Positions 37,101-46,748 of a stretch of DNA of 64,000 bases are shown piece by piece. The notes under the pieces were generated by a model, which was not told the origin of the DNA, searched no databases, and worked only from the letters and a program-made list of their open reading frames with translations. Positions within the stretch are counted from its first letter, which is position 1. Each line of letters opens with the position of its first letter. The DNA is from Thiothrix subterranea. Its GTDB lineage: Bacteria; Pseudomonadota; Gammaproteobacteria; Thiotrichales; Thiotrichaceae. The stretch lies in NCBI RefSeq assembly GCF_030930995.1, contig NZ_CP133217.1:3338001-3402000 (forward strand), given 5' to 3'. Both the position numbers and the translations under genes were made by a program.

Positions 37101-38183
37101 TTACAACACCGTACCGCCGCGTGTGGTCGGATCATACGCCAAGGTCATGCCGGACGCGGTATCCGCCGCAAATTGTGCCAACACCGCCTCCGCTTCAGCC
37201 CAAGTCGGCTGTTGCTGGGCGTGGTGCAACGGCATGAAATGACGGCTGTATAAGCGTGCCAACCGCGCTTGTGCCGCCGTGTCGCGATAATCCGCCAACG
37301 CCTCCACCACCGCAACGGCTGCCGCACGGTTATTGCACATCAACAACTGATCACACCCCGCTGCCAACGCTGCTTTTGCCCGCCCCACAAAATCACCTGC
37401 GGCTGCCGCTGCTGCCATATCCAAGGCATCGCTGAAGATTGCGCCCTGAAAACCCATTTGCCCGCGCAAAATCGCCTGCAACCAGCGCGGCGAAAACCCG
37501 GCGGGCGCATCATCCACACACGGATACACCACGTGTGACGGCATCACCGCCTCCAGCCCTTGCGCAATCAAATGCCCAAAGGGTGCAATGTCTTCCGCCC
37601 ACAAGGTTTCCCAAGGGCGCTCGTCACACGGCAAGGCTTCGTGCGAATCCGCCGTCACGCCGCCATGACCGGGGAAATGTTTGCCAACCGACACCATGCC
37701 CGCCAAACGTGCGCCCTGCATCCACGCCCCCGTCAATGCCATCACCGTTGGCGTGTCTTGCCCGAAGGCACGATCACCGATCACCCGATTCAGCCCACGA
37801 TCAAGATCCAACACTGGCGCAAAGCTGAAATCCACCCCCACCGCTTGCAACTCGGATGCCATCAACCAGCCCATGCACTGCGCCGCGTGCTGCGCCGCCG
37901 CCGGTGACTGTTGGTACAACGCCGCGTAATACCCTGCTGGCGGCAAACGCTGAAAACCTTCGCGGAAACGTTGCACCCGTCCACCTTCCTGATCCACCGC
38001 CACCAGCAAATGGGGTTCGCGCACCGCCCGAATCGCTGCCGTCAACGCCGCCAATTGCGCCGGATTCTGGTAATTACGTGCAAACAAGATCACGCCCCCG
38101 ACAGCGGGATGTTGCAACAATTCGCGGTCTGCGGCACTCAATTCTGTACCGGCTACATCCAGCATGACTGGCCCCAATGACAT
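37101..38183 (-). CDS. nagZ: Beta-N-acetylhexosaminidase NagZ
   Basis: This 360-residue glycoside hydrolase family 3 enzyme removes GlcNAc from anhydro-muropeptides in cytoplasmic peptidoglycan recycling. Diagnostic features are the KHFPGHGGVTADSHEALP segment (catalytic His/Asp loop), DQEGGRVQRF near residue 65 and the nucleophile region IFSDALDM. Length is typical of single-domain NagZ. Confidence 0.95.
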   Translation of the reverse strand: MSLGPVMLDVAGTELSAADRELLQHPAVGGVILFARNYQNPAQLAALTAAIRAVREPHLLVAVDQEGGRVQRFREGFQRLPPAGYYAALYQQSPAAAQHAAQCMGWLMASELQAVGVDFSFAPVLDLDRGLNRVIGDRAFGQDTPTVMALTGAWMQGARLAGMVSVGKHFPGHGGVTADSHEALPCDERPWETLWAEDIAPFGHLIAQGLEAVMPSHVVYPCVDDAPAGFSPRWLQAILRGQMGFQGAIFSDALDMAAAAAAGDFVGRAKAALAAGCDQLLMCNNRAAAVAVVEALADYRDTAAQARLARLYSRHFMPLHHAQQQPTWAEAEAVLAQFAADTASGMTLAYDPTTRGGTVL

Positions 38184-38226
38184 TTACTTACTCCTTTTGC
38201 TCACACAGTTGTGATACGTTTACGCC

Positions 38227-38967
38227 ATGATACAAACCCTACACCACAGCGACGATGAATTCGGCTCAATCACCGTACTCGACGATGGCGAATGCCGCAT
38301 TCTAGCCTTTGCACCCAATGATGAGCAAAGCCGCTGTTTAAAAGCTGCCCCGCACATCTTGCAATACGAATACACCCAAGCGATGTTGCTGGTATTGTTG
38401 TTTTGCCAACCGAAACGGGTGCTGATTTTAGGCTTAGGCGGCGGCAGTCTAGTCACCGCGTTGCACCGCCACATCCCCGGCATTCACATTACTGCGGTAG
38501 AATTACGTGCCACCGTCATCGACGTTGCCCAACGTTTTTTCCAAATGCCACGCAGCAAACGCCTGCAAATCGTCCAACAAGATGCCGATGACTTTCTAAA
38601 CAACGCAGAATTGCGCAAAGTGGATGTGGTATTCGCTGACCTTTACCACGGTGATGGCATAGACCATGTGCAATTGCGTGCCGATTTTATCGCCCGTTGC
38701 GCCGCCAATCTCAAAGAAGACGGCTGGCTGGTGATGAATTGCTGGACAGAACAGCGCGAAGACCCCTTACTACGCGATGCCTTACGTGCACACTTTACCG
38801 ACATCCGCACCGTGCTGACCGCCAGCAGAAACTGGGTCATCATTGCAGGCAAAGCGCCGGATCTTCAAACAACACGCGCCTTGAAAGACACCGCTGAACA
38901 CCTCAGTGCTTCGCTAGGCTTTCCGTTGATACGCGCCCTCATGCGCTCGCGGGCATTAGGCGAATAG
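38227..38967 (+). CDS. Spermidine synthase-like methyltransferase-fold protein
   Basis: This 246-residue protein has the SAM-dependent/aminopropyltransferase fold: a nucleotide loop LGLGGGSLV, an acidic VEL.ATVID strand and QQDADDF, then VVFADLYHGDG. It lacks the N-terminal beta-domain of true SpeE and its substrate pocket cannot be read from sequence, so polyamine synthesis is uncertain. It is divergent from nagZ by 43 bp. Confidence 0.75.
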   Translation: MIQTLHHSDDEFGSITVLDDGECRILAFAPNDEQSRCLKAAPHILQYEYTQAMLLVLLFCQPKRVLILGLGGGSLVTALHRHIPGIHITAVELRATVIDVAQRFFQMPRSKRLQIVQQDADDFLNNAELRKVDVVFADLYHGDGIDHVQLRADFIARCAANLKEDGWLVMNCWTEQREDPLLRDALRAHFTDIRTVLTASRNWVIIAGKAPDLQTTRALKDTAEHLSASLGFPLIRALMRSRALGE

Positions 38968-39009
38968 CCTGTGTTATCATGCTTCCTACCCACTTAACCG
39001 GAAAAAACC

Positions 39010-40587
39010 ATGCGCAAACTGCCACGCTTGTTCCTCGCTCTCTGTTTAACCTACGCCCCGTTCGCCTTCGCCGAAACCGTGTTGAAGCGCGGCAATGGCA
39101 CTGAACCGGAAACGCTGGATATTCACCAATCCTCCGGCGTGTCTGAGGCGAATATTCAGCGTGATATGTTTGAAGGGCTGGTCACAGAAGATGCGTTTGG
39201 CAAGCTGCAACCCGGCGTAGCAGAAAAGTGGGAAATCAGCGCCGACGGCAAGCGCTACACCTTCCATTTGCGCAAAGACAGCCAATGGTCAGACGGCACG
39301 GCGTTAACTGCTGACGATTTTGTATACGCTTATCGGCGGGCTCTTGCCCCGGAAACGGCTTCGGACTACGCCTTTATCCTCTGGCCGATTGCAGGTGCAG
39401 AAGCCTTTAACAAAGGCGAACAAAAAGACCCTGCCACCATTGGCGTGAAAGCTCTCGACCCGCAAACCTTGGAAATCAATCTCAAAGCGCCCACCTCCTA
39501 TTTCCTCGGCATGTTAATGCACCCGATGGCATTTCCCATTCCCAAGCAAGCCGTTGAAAAAGCGGGTAAGGATTGGATCAAACCCGACAACATCCGCTGC
39601 AACGGTGCGTATTGCCTGAGCGAATGGACTCCGCAAGCCCACGTCAAACTGGTGAAAAATCCGCATTACCGCCGCGCTGCCGAGGTGAAAATCGACAGCG
39701 TGTACTACATCCCCACCGAAGACCAGAACAGCGAACTCAAGCGCTACCGTGCGGGGGAAATCGACATTACCTACGACGTGCCATCCGATCAGATTAAAAC
39801 CGTCGCGCAAGATTACGCCGCAGAATTCCACAGCACGCCGTACATTGGCACGTATTACTACGCATTGAATCTGGAAAATCCGGCATTCAAGGAAAATCCC
39901 AAAGTGCGCCGCGCCCTCTCGCTGGCGTTGGATCGCGACATTCTCACCGAAAAAATCACCCAAGCCGGTGAAATACCCGCGTGGGGCTGGGTTCCACCCG
40001 TCGATAATTACACCCAGCAAAACATGGAAGAAAAATCACTGGATAAGGCGGCTCGCACCAAACTTGCCCAAGAGCTGTATGCCGAAAGCGGCTATGGCAC
40101 GGACAAACAGCTGGAACTGGAAATTCTCTACAACACCAGTGACAACAATAAAAAACTCGCGATTGCGGTCGCGGCGATGTGGAAACAAACCTTAGGCGTG
40201 AAAACCAACTTGCGCAATGAAGAGTGGAAAGTCTACCTCAGTTCGCGCAAGCAAAAGCAGTTCCAAGTGGTGCGCTCCAGTTGGATTGGCGACTACAACG
40301 ACGCACACACCTTCCTCAGCCTGTTCAAGTCCGATGTCGGTGAAATGAACACCTCCGGCTACAAAAGTCCCGAATTCGACCGTTTAATGGCAGAAGCCGA
40401 AACCCAAACCGACGCCAAAAAACGCCAAGAGGCGATGGAACAAGCCGAACGCATTCTATTGGCGGATACGCCGATCATCCCGATTTACTACAACACCACT
40501 CAACACTTGGTCAGCCCGAAAATCACCGGGTGGGAAAATAATGTGATGGATGTGCATCCAACCCAGTATCTGGGCTTAGTGCCATAA
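39010..40587 (+). CDS. oppA: Peptide ABC transporter substrate-binding protein (OppA/SBP family 5)
   Basis: This 525-residue protein has a signal peptide (cleavage after AFA, about residue 21). The mature N-terminus (RGNGTEPETLDIHQSSG) and the SDGTALTADDFVYAYRRALAPETAS block are typical of the OppA/MppA subgroup. It would capture oligopeptides or murein tripeptide in the periplasm. No permease or ATPase genes adjoin it, so it is either an orphan or serves a transporter elsewhere. Confidence 0.9.
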   Translation: MRKLPRLFLALCLTYAPFAFAETVLKRGNGTEPETLDIHQSSGVSEANIQRDMFEGLVTEDAFGKLQPGVAEKWEISADGKRYTFHLRKDSQWSDGTALTADDFVYAYRRALAPETASDYAFILWPIAGAEAFNKGEQKDPATIGVKALDPQTLEINLKAPTSYFLGMLMHPMAFPIPKQAVEKAGKDWIKPDNIRCNGAYCLSEWTPQAHVKLVKNPHYRRAAEVKIDSVYYIPTEDQNSELKRYRAGEIDITYDVPSDQIKTVAQDYAAEFHSTPYIGTYYYALNLENPAFKENPKVRRALSLALDRDILTEKITQAGEIPAWGWVPPVDNYTQQNMEEKSLDKAARTKLAQELYAESGYGTDKQLELEILYNTSDNNKKLAIAVAAMWKQTLGVKTNLRNEEWKVYLSSRKQKQFQVVRSSWIGDYNDAHTFLSLFKSDVGEMNTSGYKSPEFDRLMAEAETQTDAKKRQEAMEQAERILLADTPIIPIYYNTTQHLVSPKITGWENNVMDVHPTQYLGLVP

Positions 40588-40629
40588 AGACATAACGACC
40601 AAAACCACGCCTCACCAAAGGAAATAACC

Positions 40630-40798
40630 ATGTCAGACAACGCCCAAACGCCCGACTCGCAACCCGGAATCAATACCTTAGGGTTTGCCTCCGTTGCCAA
40701 AGAAATGCAGGAAAACTTCAAACAAGTTGAAGAAATCATGGCCGGTTTCAGCAAAGCGCATGAAGGGATGAAACTCGACCCCTTCAATCTGAAATCGG
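40630..40798 (+). pseudogene. phaC: phaC 5' fragment, cut by an antisense group II intron
   Basis: The first 56 codons of a class I PHA synthase read from the ATG at 40630 and stop making sense at 40798/40799, where intron sequence begins. Removing 40799-42720 joins the frames exactly: G(40798)+AA(42721-42722) gives a Glu codon and the joined gene would encode 637 residues. In the genome as written this fragment would read into the intron and end at 40881 after 83 codons. Confidence 0.85.
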
Positions 40799-40830
40799 GT
40801 AGCCGGAGGTTTCTAACCCCCAGCCCCCAC

Positions 40831-40862
40831 ACCACCCTGCGTGCGGCTCCGCACAGGGCGGT
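40831..40862 (-). other. Group II intron domain V hairpin
   Basis: GTGCG (40841-40845) pairs CGCAC (40850-40854); after a 2-nt bulge (40839-40840) CCCT pairs AGGG; further outer pairs follow. Size, bulge and position just upstream of the intron 3' end match domain V. Confidence 0.6.
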
Positions 40863-40865
40863 TCA

Positions 40866-42129
40866 TCAGCCGTTGGGATAACGGCACTTGACCCATTGAT
40901 CCTTGAGCGACACTAACCCTTGTTCCTTCAGCCAGCGATTCGACAGCCCCATTTGCATGGCCTTGGTCTTTGCCAGCCGGTAGTAGCCTTTGGAACTCAA
41001 CCCGATGCTGACCGCCAACCGTTCCGGGACGCCCAGCTTGATCAGGTTGCGGATGCGGGTGCGCGGTTTCCGCCATTGCTTGAGGTAGCACATGCGGATT
41101 CTGCGCCGTATCCAGTAGTCCAGCCGTTCCACCGGGTCAAAGATGACCAGAGCAAAGTAGTTCATCCAGCCGGTGAGGTATTCCTTCAGCTTCCGGTAGC
41201 GGTATTCCCAACTGACGCCCCACGAGCGGTTGGTCAGTTGGCGAATACGGTGCTTGAAGGCTGCCAGACTCGCAGGACTCCAGATAAGGTGGAGTCCCCG
41301 GAACTGGTAGCCGAGGAAGCAGAGTTCGTTCATCGGCAGGACGCTGCTTTTGTCGGCGTTGACCGGCAACTTGAGGGTTTGCAGAAAGGTTTCGACTTCA
41401 GTTTTGATGCGCTGCCCTTCTGCAAGGGTTTTTGCGCCAATCACGAAGTCGTCGGCGTAACGGGCGAACCGGTAGCCTTTACGTTCCAGAAACCGGTCAA
41501 GGTCGTCGAGCAGGATGTTTGCCAACAGTGGCGACAGTGGACCACCTTGGGGGACACCCCGTGGGTGGCTTCGATGTTGCCGTGGTGGCTGACACCTGCC
41601 CGCAGGTATTTGCCGATCAGGGTAAGAACATGCGGGTCGTTGACCCGTTTGCCCAGCCGGTGCATCAGCAGGTCGTGGTCTACGTTGTCGAAGAATTTCG
41701 ACAGGTCGATGTCCACGGCGTAACGGTCGCCGCGCCGGATGAAGCCTTGTACCGCCCTGATGGCGTGGTGGGCTGAACGGTGCGGACGGAAGCCGTAGCT
41801 GTGTTCCGAGAAGCTGGGGTCAACCAACGGTTGCAGGCGTTGTACGATGGCTTGCTGGATCAGCCGGTCGTTGACGGTGGGAATACCCAGCAAACGGACA
41901 CCGCCGTTCGGTTTGGGAATCTCTACCCGTCTGACTGGCTGCGGGCAATAATAACCCGCCAGCAACCCGCGCCGGATGTTTGCCCAGTGGGCTTTCGCCC
42001 AGTCCGGGTAGGCGTCCAGCGTGATGCCGTCGATGCCTGCGCTGCCTTGTTCTGCCGCACATGTTTCCATGCCGGGTGCAGGTTGGTGGGCAACAAAATG
42101 TCATTCAGTAAGGTTTGTTCCATGTTCAT
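40866..42129 (-). pseudogene. ltrA: Group II intron reverse transcriptase/maturase with two frameshifts
   Basis: Three overlapping frames together make one LtrA-type protein of about 420 codons. Frame 1 starts at 42129 (MEQTLLNDILLPTNLHPAWKHV). Near 42060-42070 one G appears missing, and the reading continues as GSAGIDGITLDAYPDWAKAHW. Near 41545 a second 1-nt loss in EATP(R)GVPQGGPLSPLLANI shifts the frame again. The last frame holds the catalytic YADD and the maturase X domain. No HNH endonuclease domain follows. Either the protein is dead or there are two sequencing errors. Confidence 0.8.
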
Positions 42130-42737
42130 GGTTGCTCAATGGATGTTGTGGGAGGCTCGCTGCCACGTTGACCGCCTTTGGCATCGCTGCCGCCAAGGTC
42201 AGGTGGGCTGCTCCTCCCTGATGTTCCGGCCTTCACCGTGTCCCCGCCATTACGCCGGGCGTTGGGCTACTATGCCGTCTGCTGACTTCTGCTTAATCAC
42301 GGTGAAGATTGCTCCCCGCCGCGCTGCCGTTTGTCATCCGGTTCGCTCGCTGCTGGCGGATGACATGCCAGAACGCCCAGACCTTTTCTATACCCGCGCC
42401 TGTACGGGTTCACGACGACCGCTGGTTAAGCAGATCTCCCCGAATAAGAACATGAACTGTCACTGCACAACCCCGTCATTTACTGTATCTCGCGAACCAC
42501 TGGATTTCGTGACCTTGTGCCCACTCATCCCTGAGACTCAGCCTTGTATGACGTTTCTGTCCGTAGGCTCGCAGTTTTGCGCTTCGGCTTCCTTCCCACC
42601 AGCCCTCGCGGGGTGGCAGTTGCCGTCGGCTAGTAGTTATGCCGCTCTGAAAGCCAGAACGGTGGGTTCTCCTACAGGGGACTTGCACCCCATGAGTTCA
42701 TGCCCATGTCGGGCGTACACAAGCTTACAGCGATTGG

Positions 42738-44465
42738 ATGGAAGCCGTTACCAAAAATCCCGAAAAACTCATCGAAACCAATATGGCTTTCTGGCAAAAG
42801 TCGATGGAACTGAGCCAGCAAGCCATGCAAAGTTTCATGAGCGGGCAGCCTGCGACTAAGGTATTTGAAACGCCAAAATCCGACCGCCGTTTTAGTCACG
42901 AAGACTGGGAAAACAAACCCGCGTTTGATGTGATTAAACAGACCTATCTAATGGTTTCTGACTGGACGCGCCAAATCGTCGCCTCCGCCGAAGGTTTGGA
43001 TGACCACACCGCCGAGCGCGTCAAGTTTTTTACCGAACGCAGCCTCGATGCGATGTCGCCGACCAATTTCGCCCTGACCAATCCGGCAGTGTTGGAAAAA
43101 ATCCGCAATACCAAAGGCGCGAATTTGGTACACGGTCTGAAAAATATGCTGGAAGATTTGGAAGCAGGCAACGGGCAATTGCGGATTCGCATGACCGATA
43201 CCAAAGCCTTCAAGCTAGGTGAAAACGTCGCCGTTACCCCCGGCAAAGTCGTGTTCCAGAATAAAATGTTCCAGTTGATTCAATACACGCCCAGCACTGA
43301 AAAAGTCCTGAAACGCCCGCTCTTGATCGTACCACCTTGGATTAACAAATTTTACATTTTGGACTTGCAGCCAAAAAACTCCATGCTCAAATGGCTGGTG
43401 GATCAAGGGCATACCGTTTATGTGATGTCGTGGGTCAACCCTGATGAAACCTATGTGGATACTGGCTTTGAAGACTACATTCACGCAGTTATCAACGCGA
43501 TGGATGCGGTGCAATACGATAGTGGCGAGTCTGAGCTGAACATGATTGGCTACTGCATTGGCGGCACATTGCTATCGTCCACTTTGGCTTACCTGAAACA
43601 CCAAGGCGATACCCGCGTTAAGAGTGCCACTTTCTTCACTACCATGCTGGATTTCTCTGAACCGGGTGAGTTAGGCGTGTTTATTGACGAAGCTCAAATC
43701 AGCACCCTCGAAGCGCAAATGCAGGAACAGGGTTACATGAATGGCAGCGCCATGTCAGGCGCGTTCAACCTGTTGCGGGCGAATGATTTGATTTGGTCGT
43801 TCTACGTCAATAACTACTTGCTGGGTAATGACCCACGCCCGTTCGATTTACTGTACTGGAACTCGGATTCAACCCGGATGCCGGTGAAAATGCATTCTTG
43901 GTATCTGCGTAACCTCTACAAAGACAACAAGCTGTGCCAACCCAAAGCCCTGAGTATCGACGGCGTGGAATTGGATTTAGGCACGATTGACGTACCTGCG
44001 TGCTTTATTTCCACCATCGAAGACCACATTGCACCTTGGAAATCCACCTATTCCGGTGCGCGGTTGTTTGGTGGCGATGTGCGCTTTATTTTGGGCGGTT
44101 CCGGGCATATTGCCGGTATCGTGAACCCACCTGCTGCCAATAAGTACAACTACCGCGTCAGTAACGAACTGCCGGAAAGTGCTGATACTTGGTTAGCCAA
44201 CACGCAAGTGAATGCAGGTTCTTGGTGGCCGGAATGGGATAGTTGGGTACGTGCGCTGGCTAACAATGAACAGGTTGATGCACGTCAACCGGGGGCTGGC
44301 AAACTCGCAGCGATTGAGAATGCGCCGGGTACTTACGTCAAATGCCGTCTGGGTGAACCGACACCGGTACTCGAACCGACGGTACTGCCGGATTCGGCTT
44401 CGCCGTCACCCGTCGCCCCCCAGCCTTCTCTCCCTAAAAAGGCGAAGGTAAGCAAGAAAAAATAA
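42738..44465 (+). CDS. phaC: Class I poly(3-hydroxyalkanoate) synthase, main part (N-terminus separated by intron)
   Basis: The phaC frame resumes at 42721 after the intron; the first in-frame ATG is 42738 and gives 575 residues. The lipase-like box is GYCIGGT with nucleophile Cys; the catalytic Asp and His are expected in the C-terminal third (…GGSGHIAG holds the His). The enzyme polymerises 3-hydroxyacyl-CoA at PHA granules. No ribosome site precedes 42738, so efficient translation of the fragment is doubtful. The C-terminus is Pro/Lys-rich (SPSPVAPQPSLPKKAKVSKKK). No phaA, phaB or phasin genes adjoin it. Confidence 0.88.
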   Translation: MEAVTKNPEKLIETNMAFWQKSMELSQQAMQSFMSGQPATKVFETPKSDRRFSHEDWENKPAFDVIKQTYLMVSDWTRQIVASAEGLDDHTAERVKFFTERSLDAMSPTNFALTNPAVLEKIRNTKGANLVHGLKNMLEDLEAGNGQLRIRMTDTKAFKLGENVAVTPGKVVFQNKMFQLIQYTPSTEKVLKRPLLIVPPWINKFYILDLQPKNSMLKWLVDQGHTVYVMSWVNPDETYVDTGFEDYIHAVINAMDAVQYDSGESELNMIGYCIGGTLLSSTLAYLKHQGDTRVKSATFFTTMLDFSEPGELGVFIDEAQISTLEAQMQEQGYMNGSAMSGAFNLLRANDLIWSFYVNNYLLGNDPRPFDLLYWNSDSTRMPVKMHSWYLRNLYKDNKLCQPKALSIDGVELDLGTIDVPACFISTIEDHIAPWKSTYSGARLFGGDVRFILGGSGHIAGIVNPPAANKYNYRVSNELPESADTWLANTQVNAGSWWPEWDSWVRALANNEQVDARQPGAGKLAAIENAPGTYVKCRLGEPTPVLEPTVLPDSASPSPVAPQPSLPKKAKVSKKK

Positions 44466-44485
44466 CGGCTTAGCACCTTTCTAGC

Positions 44486-45238
44486 TCACTCGCGGGTTTG
44501 GAACTTCCGACCCGCGAACGCTGCCAACATGCCCCGCAAAATATTCATCTCACTCACCGTCACCCCTGCCCGCCCAAATAGCCGCCGCAGCCGCCGCATC
44601 AGTAAACGCGGATTTTCAGGGTCAAGAAAGCGGGTAGCGATCATCGACTGTTCCAAATGCGTGTAAAAGCTTTCCATAGACTCGGCACTGGCTAAGGCAT
44701 CATCCGGGTCAGGAGGCGTCGTTTCGCTAGGCATTGCCAAGCGCACCGCCGTCGCACATTCGTAAGCCAACACCTGAATCGCCATCGCAATATTCAACGA
44801 AAAAAAGTCGAATGCCATGGGGATATGCACCAAGGTATTGCAGTGATCGAGTTCTTCATTGGTCAAGCCGCTGCGTTCGCGCCCAAAGACCAGCGCAATT
44901 TTCTGCTGCGGCAAATGTTCGGCAACGAATACGCCGCATTCCCTTGAATCCATCTGCGGCCATTGCAAGGTACGTTCGGAACGCGCACTGGCCCCAATCA
45001 CGATGTGGCAATCCGCCACCGCATCTTGCAAGGTCGGGACAATTTTTGCCTGCTCAATAATGTCATTCGCACCGGATGCCAATGCCCAAGTGTCTTGGGA
45101 ATACGGTTTGCGCGGGGCAACGAGGCGTAAGTCCTGAATCCCCATGACTTTCATGGCACGCGCTGCCGAGCCGATATTGCCGGGATGCGAGGTTTCCACC
45201 ATAACGATGCACAGGTGTTCTAACGCGGGTGTATACAT
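44486..45238 (-). CDS. trmJ: tRNA (Cm32/Um32) 2'-O-methyltransferase TrmJ
   Basis: This 250-residue SPOUT methyltransferase has the N-terminal IVMVETSHPGNIGSAARAMKVMG (motif 1), VFGRERSGLTNEE (motif 2) and IPMAFDFFSLNIAMAIQVLAYE (motif 3, knot). Its C-terminal extension (FYTHLEQSMIATRFLDPENPRLLMRRLRRLFGRA) is characteristic of TrmJ and aids tRNA binding. It methylates position 32 in the anticodon loop. It lies 20 bp after livF on the same strand's downstream side. Confidence 0.92.
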   Translation of the reverse strand: MYTPALEHLCIVMVETSHPGNIGSAARAMKVMGIQDLRLVAPRKPYSQDTWALASGANDIIEQAKIVPTLQDAVADCHIVIGASARSERTLQWPQMDSRECGVFVAEHLPQQKIALVFGRERSGLTNEELDHCNTLVHIPMAFDFFSLNIAMAIQVLAYECATAVRLAMPSETTPPDPDDALASAESMESFYTHLEQSMIATRFLDPENPRLLMRRLRRLFGRAGVTVSEMNILRGMLAAFAGRKFQTRE

Positions 45239-45258
45239 AGAATTGCTCCGCTCAATGC

Positions 45259-45972
45259 TTAGAGTTCGCCCAGATAAGCGGCTTGTACGGCAGGGTCATT
45301 TGCCAAGGTTTGCGCCGCACCACTCAAGGTAATGTCGCCGTGTTCCATCACGTAACCGCGCTGGCTGATACTCAGGGCGAGGCGCACGTTTTGTTCGATC
45401 AGCAAAATAGTGATGCCTTGTTGCGCAATGGTTTGAATAATGCGGTAAATGGTTTGCACCATAATCGGCGCAAGCCCCATGCTGGGTTCGTCGAGCATCA
45501 GCAATTTCGGTTTGGACAGCATGGCGCGTGCCAGTGCCAGCATTTGCTGTTCGCCGCCGGAAAGCAGCCCCGCCTGTTGCTGGCGACGTTCTGCCAAACG
45601 CGGCAACAAGGTGTAAATATCGTCGATTTCACGCTGCACAGCGGCGCGGTCAGAACGGTTGTACGCGCCCATCATCAGGTTTTCCAACACGGACATGCGC
45701 GTAAAAATACCCCGACCTTCCGGCACTAAAGCCAGCTTCAGCGCAGCAATTTGGTAGGCGGGCATTCCATGGAGCTTGCGCCCGTCAAACACGATTTCGC
45801 CGGAAGTCGCGGGTAATAAACCGCTCAAGGTTTTCAGCGTGGTGGTTTTACCAGCACCGTTTGCGCCGATCAAACACACCGTTTCACCCGCTTCAACCGT
45901 GAAACTAATGCCTTTCACCGCGCGGATGCTGTCGTAATTGACGCACAGGTTTTGCACAGATAACAGACTCAT
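45259..45972 (-). CDS. livF: Branched-chain amino-acid ABC transporter ATPase LivF
   Basis: This 237-residue ABC ATPase has Walker A GANGAGKTTTLK, signature LLSGGEQQMLALARAM and Walker B LLMLDEPSMGLAP, the last typical of LivF. The tail AAYLGEL is also family-typical. It forms the ATPase pair with LivG. The gene overlaps livG by 4 bp. Confidence 0.95.
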   Translation of the reverse strand: MSLLSVQNLCVNYDSIRAVKGISFTVEAGETVCLIGANGAGKTTTLKTLSGLLPATSGEIVFDGRKLHGMPAYQIAALKLALVPEGRGIFTRMSVLENLMMGAYNRSDRAAVQREIDDIYTLLPRLAERRQQQAGLLSGGEQQMLALARAMLSKPKLLMLDEPSMGLAPIMVQTIYRIIQTIAQQGITILLIEQNVRLALSISQRGYVMEHGDITLSGAAQTLANDPAVQAAYLGEL

Positions 45973-46748
45973 GCCACGACCTCCCCACCCAAATAGGCCG
46001 CAATCACTTTGGGGTCATGACGTACTACCTCCGGTGTACCTTCGGCAATTTTTTCGCCGTAATCCAGTACCACCAAACGGTCACAAATCCCCATGACCAA
46101 TTTCACGTCGTGTTCGATCAGCATCAGCGTCAAGCCTTCCTCGCGCAAGCTCACCATCAGGTCACGCAGGGCATTTTTCTCATTCGGGTTCATACCAGCA
46201 GCGGGTTCATCGAGTGCGAGTAATTTCGGCTCACTTGCCAAAGCGCGGGCGATTTCCAAACGGCGTTGGTCGCCATACGATAAGTTTTTTGCCAGCGTAT
46301 GGGTGTGTTTGCCAATCCCGACGCGGGTCAGCAATTGCTGGGCAAATGCCATGCAATCACGCTCTTCCTTGCGGTTATGGGCAGTGTGCAGCAATGCCGC
46401 CAATACACCCGACGTGGTGCGCGTATGCCGCCCCACCATCACGTTTTCCAGCGCAGTCATATTGTGGAATAGGCGGATATTCTGGAACGTCCGTGCAAAA
46501 CCCGCTTTGAGGATTTCGTGCGGTTTACGCCGATACAGCGAGGTGCCGACCAAATCAATCGCACCGGTGTCCGGCTGATACAAGCCCGTCAGCGCATTAA
46601 ACAGCGTGGTTTTGCCCGCACCATTCGGGCCAATCACGCCAAAGATTTCGCCCGTGCGCACCGTAAAACTGACATCGGTAAGCGCCTTGATACCGCCAAA
46701 GTGCTTGGACACATTGGTAACGCGGAGCAAATCATGCGTCTCGCTCAT
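45969..46748 (-). CDS. livG: Branched-chain amino-acid ABC transporter ATPase LivG
   Basis: This 259-residue ABC ATPase has Walker A GPNGAGKTTLFNAL, the long LivG insertion (FQNIRLFHNMTALENVMVG), signature NLSYGDQRRLEIARAL and LLALDEPAAGMNP. It overlaps livM and livF by 4 bp each, so the operon is tightly coupled. Confidence 0.95.
   Translation of the reverse strand: MSETHDLLRVTNVSKHFGGIKALTDVSFTVRTGEIFGVIGPNGAGKTTLFNALTGLYQPDTGAIDLVGTSLYRRKPHEILKAGFARTFQNIRLFHNMTALENVMVGRHTRTTSGVLAALLHTAHNRKEERDCMAFAQQLLTRVGIGKHTHTLAKNLSYGDQRRLEIARALASEPKLLALDEPAAGMNPNEKNALRDLMVSLREEGLTLMLIEHDVKLVMGICDRLVVLDYGEKIAEGTPEVVRHDPKVIAAYLGGEVVA

Larger units (their letters stand above)
40799..42720 (-). mobile_element. 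Group II intron, 1922 bp, antisense to phaC
   Basis: On the minus strand the element begins at 42720 with GTGTACGCCC, the GUGYG-type 5' end, followed by a structured domain I leader containing the GGGGTGCAAGTCCCC hairpin. It ends GGCTAC at 40799 (AY 3' end). Between lies a reverse-transcriptase ORF. A 32-nt hairpin at 40831-40862 with a 2-nt bulge fits domain V, and a stem at 40802-40827 fits domain VI. The boundaries are those that restore the phaC frame. Because it lies on the opposite strand it cannot splice out of phaC mRNA. Confidence 0.85.

Noticed and set aside
41780-42859. Plus-strand ORF (359 codons) across the intron and into phaC
   Set aside because: It crosses the intron boundary, overlaps the RT on the other strand and is out of frame with phaC; no domain is visible.
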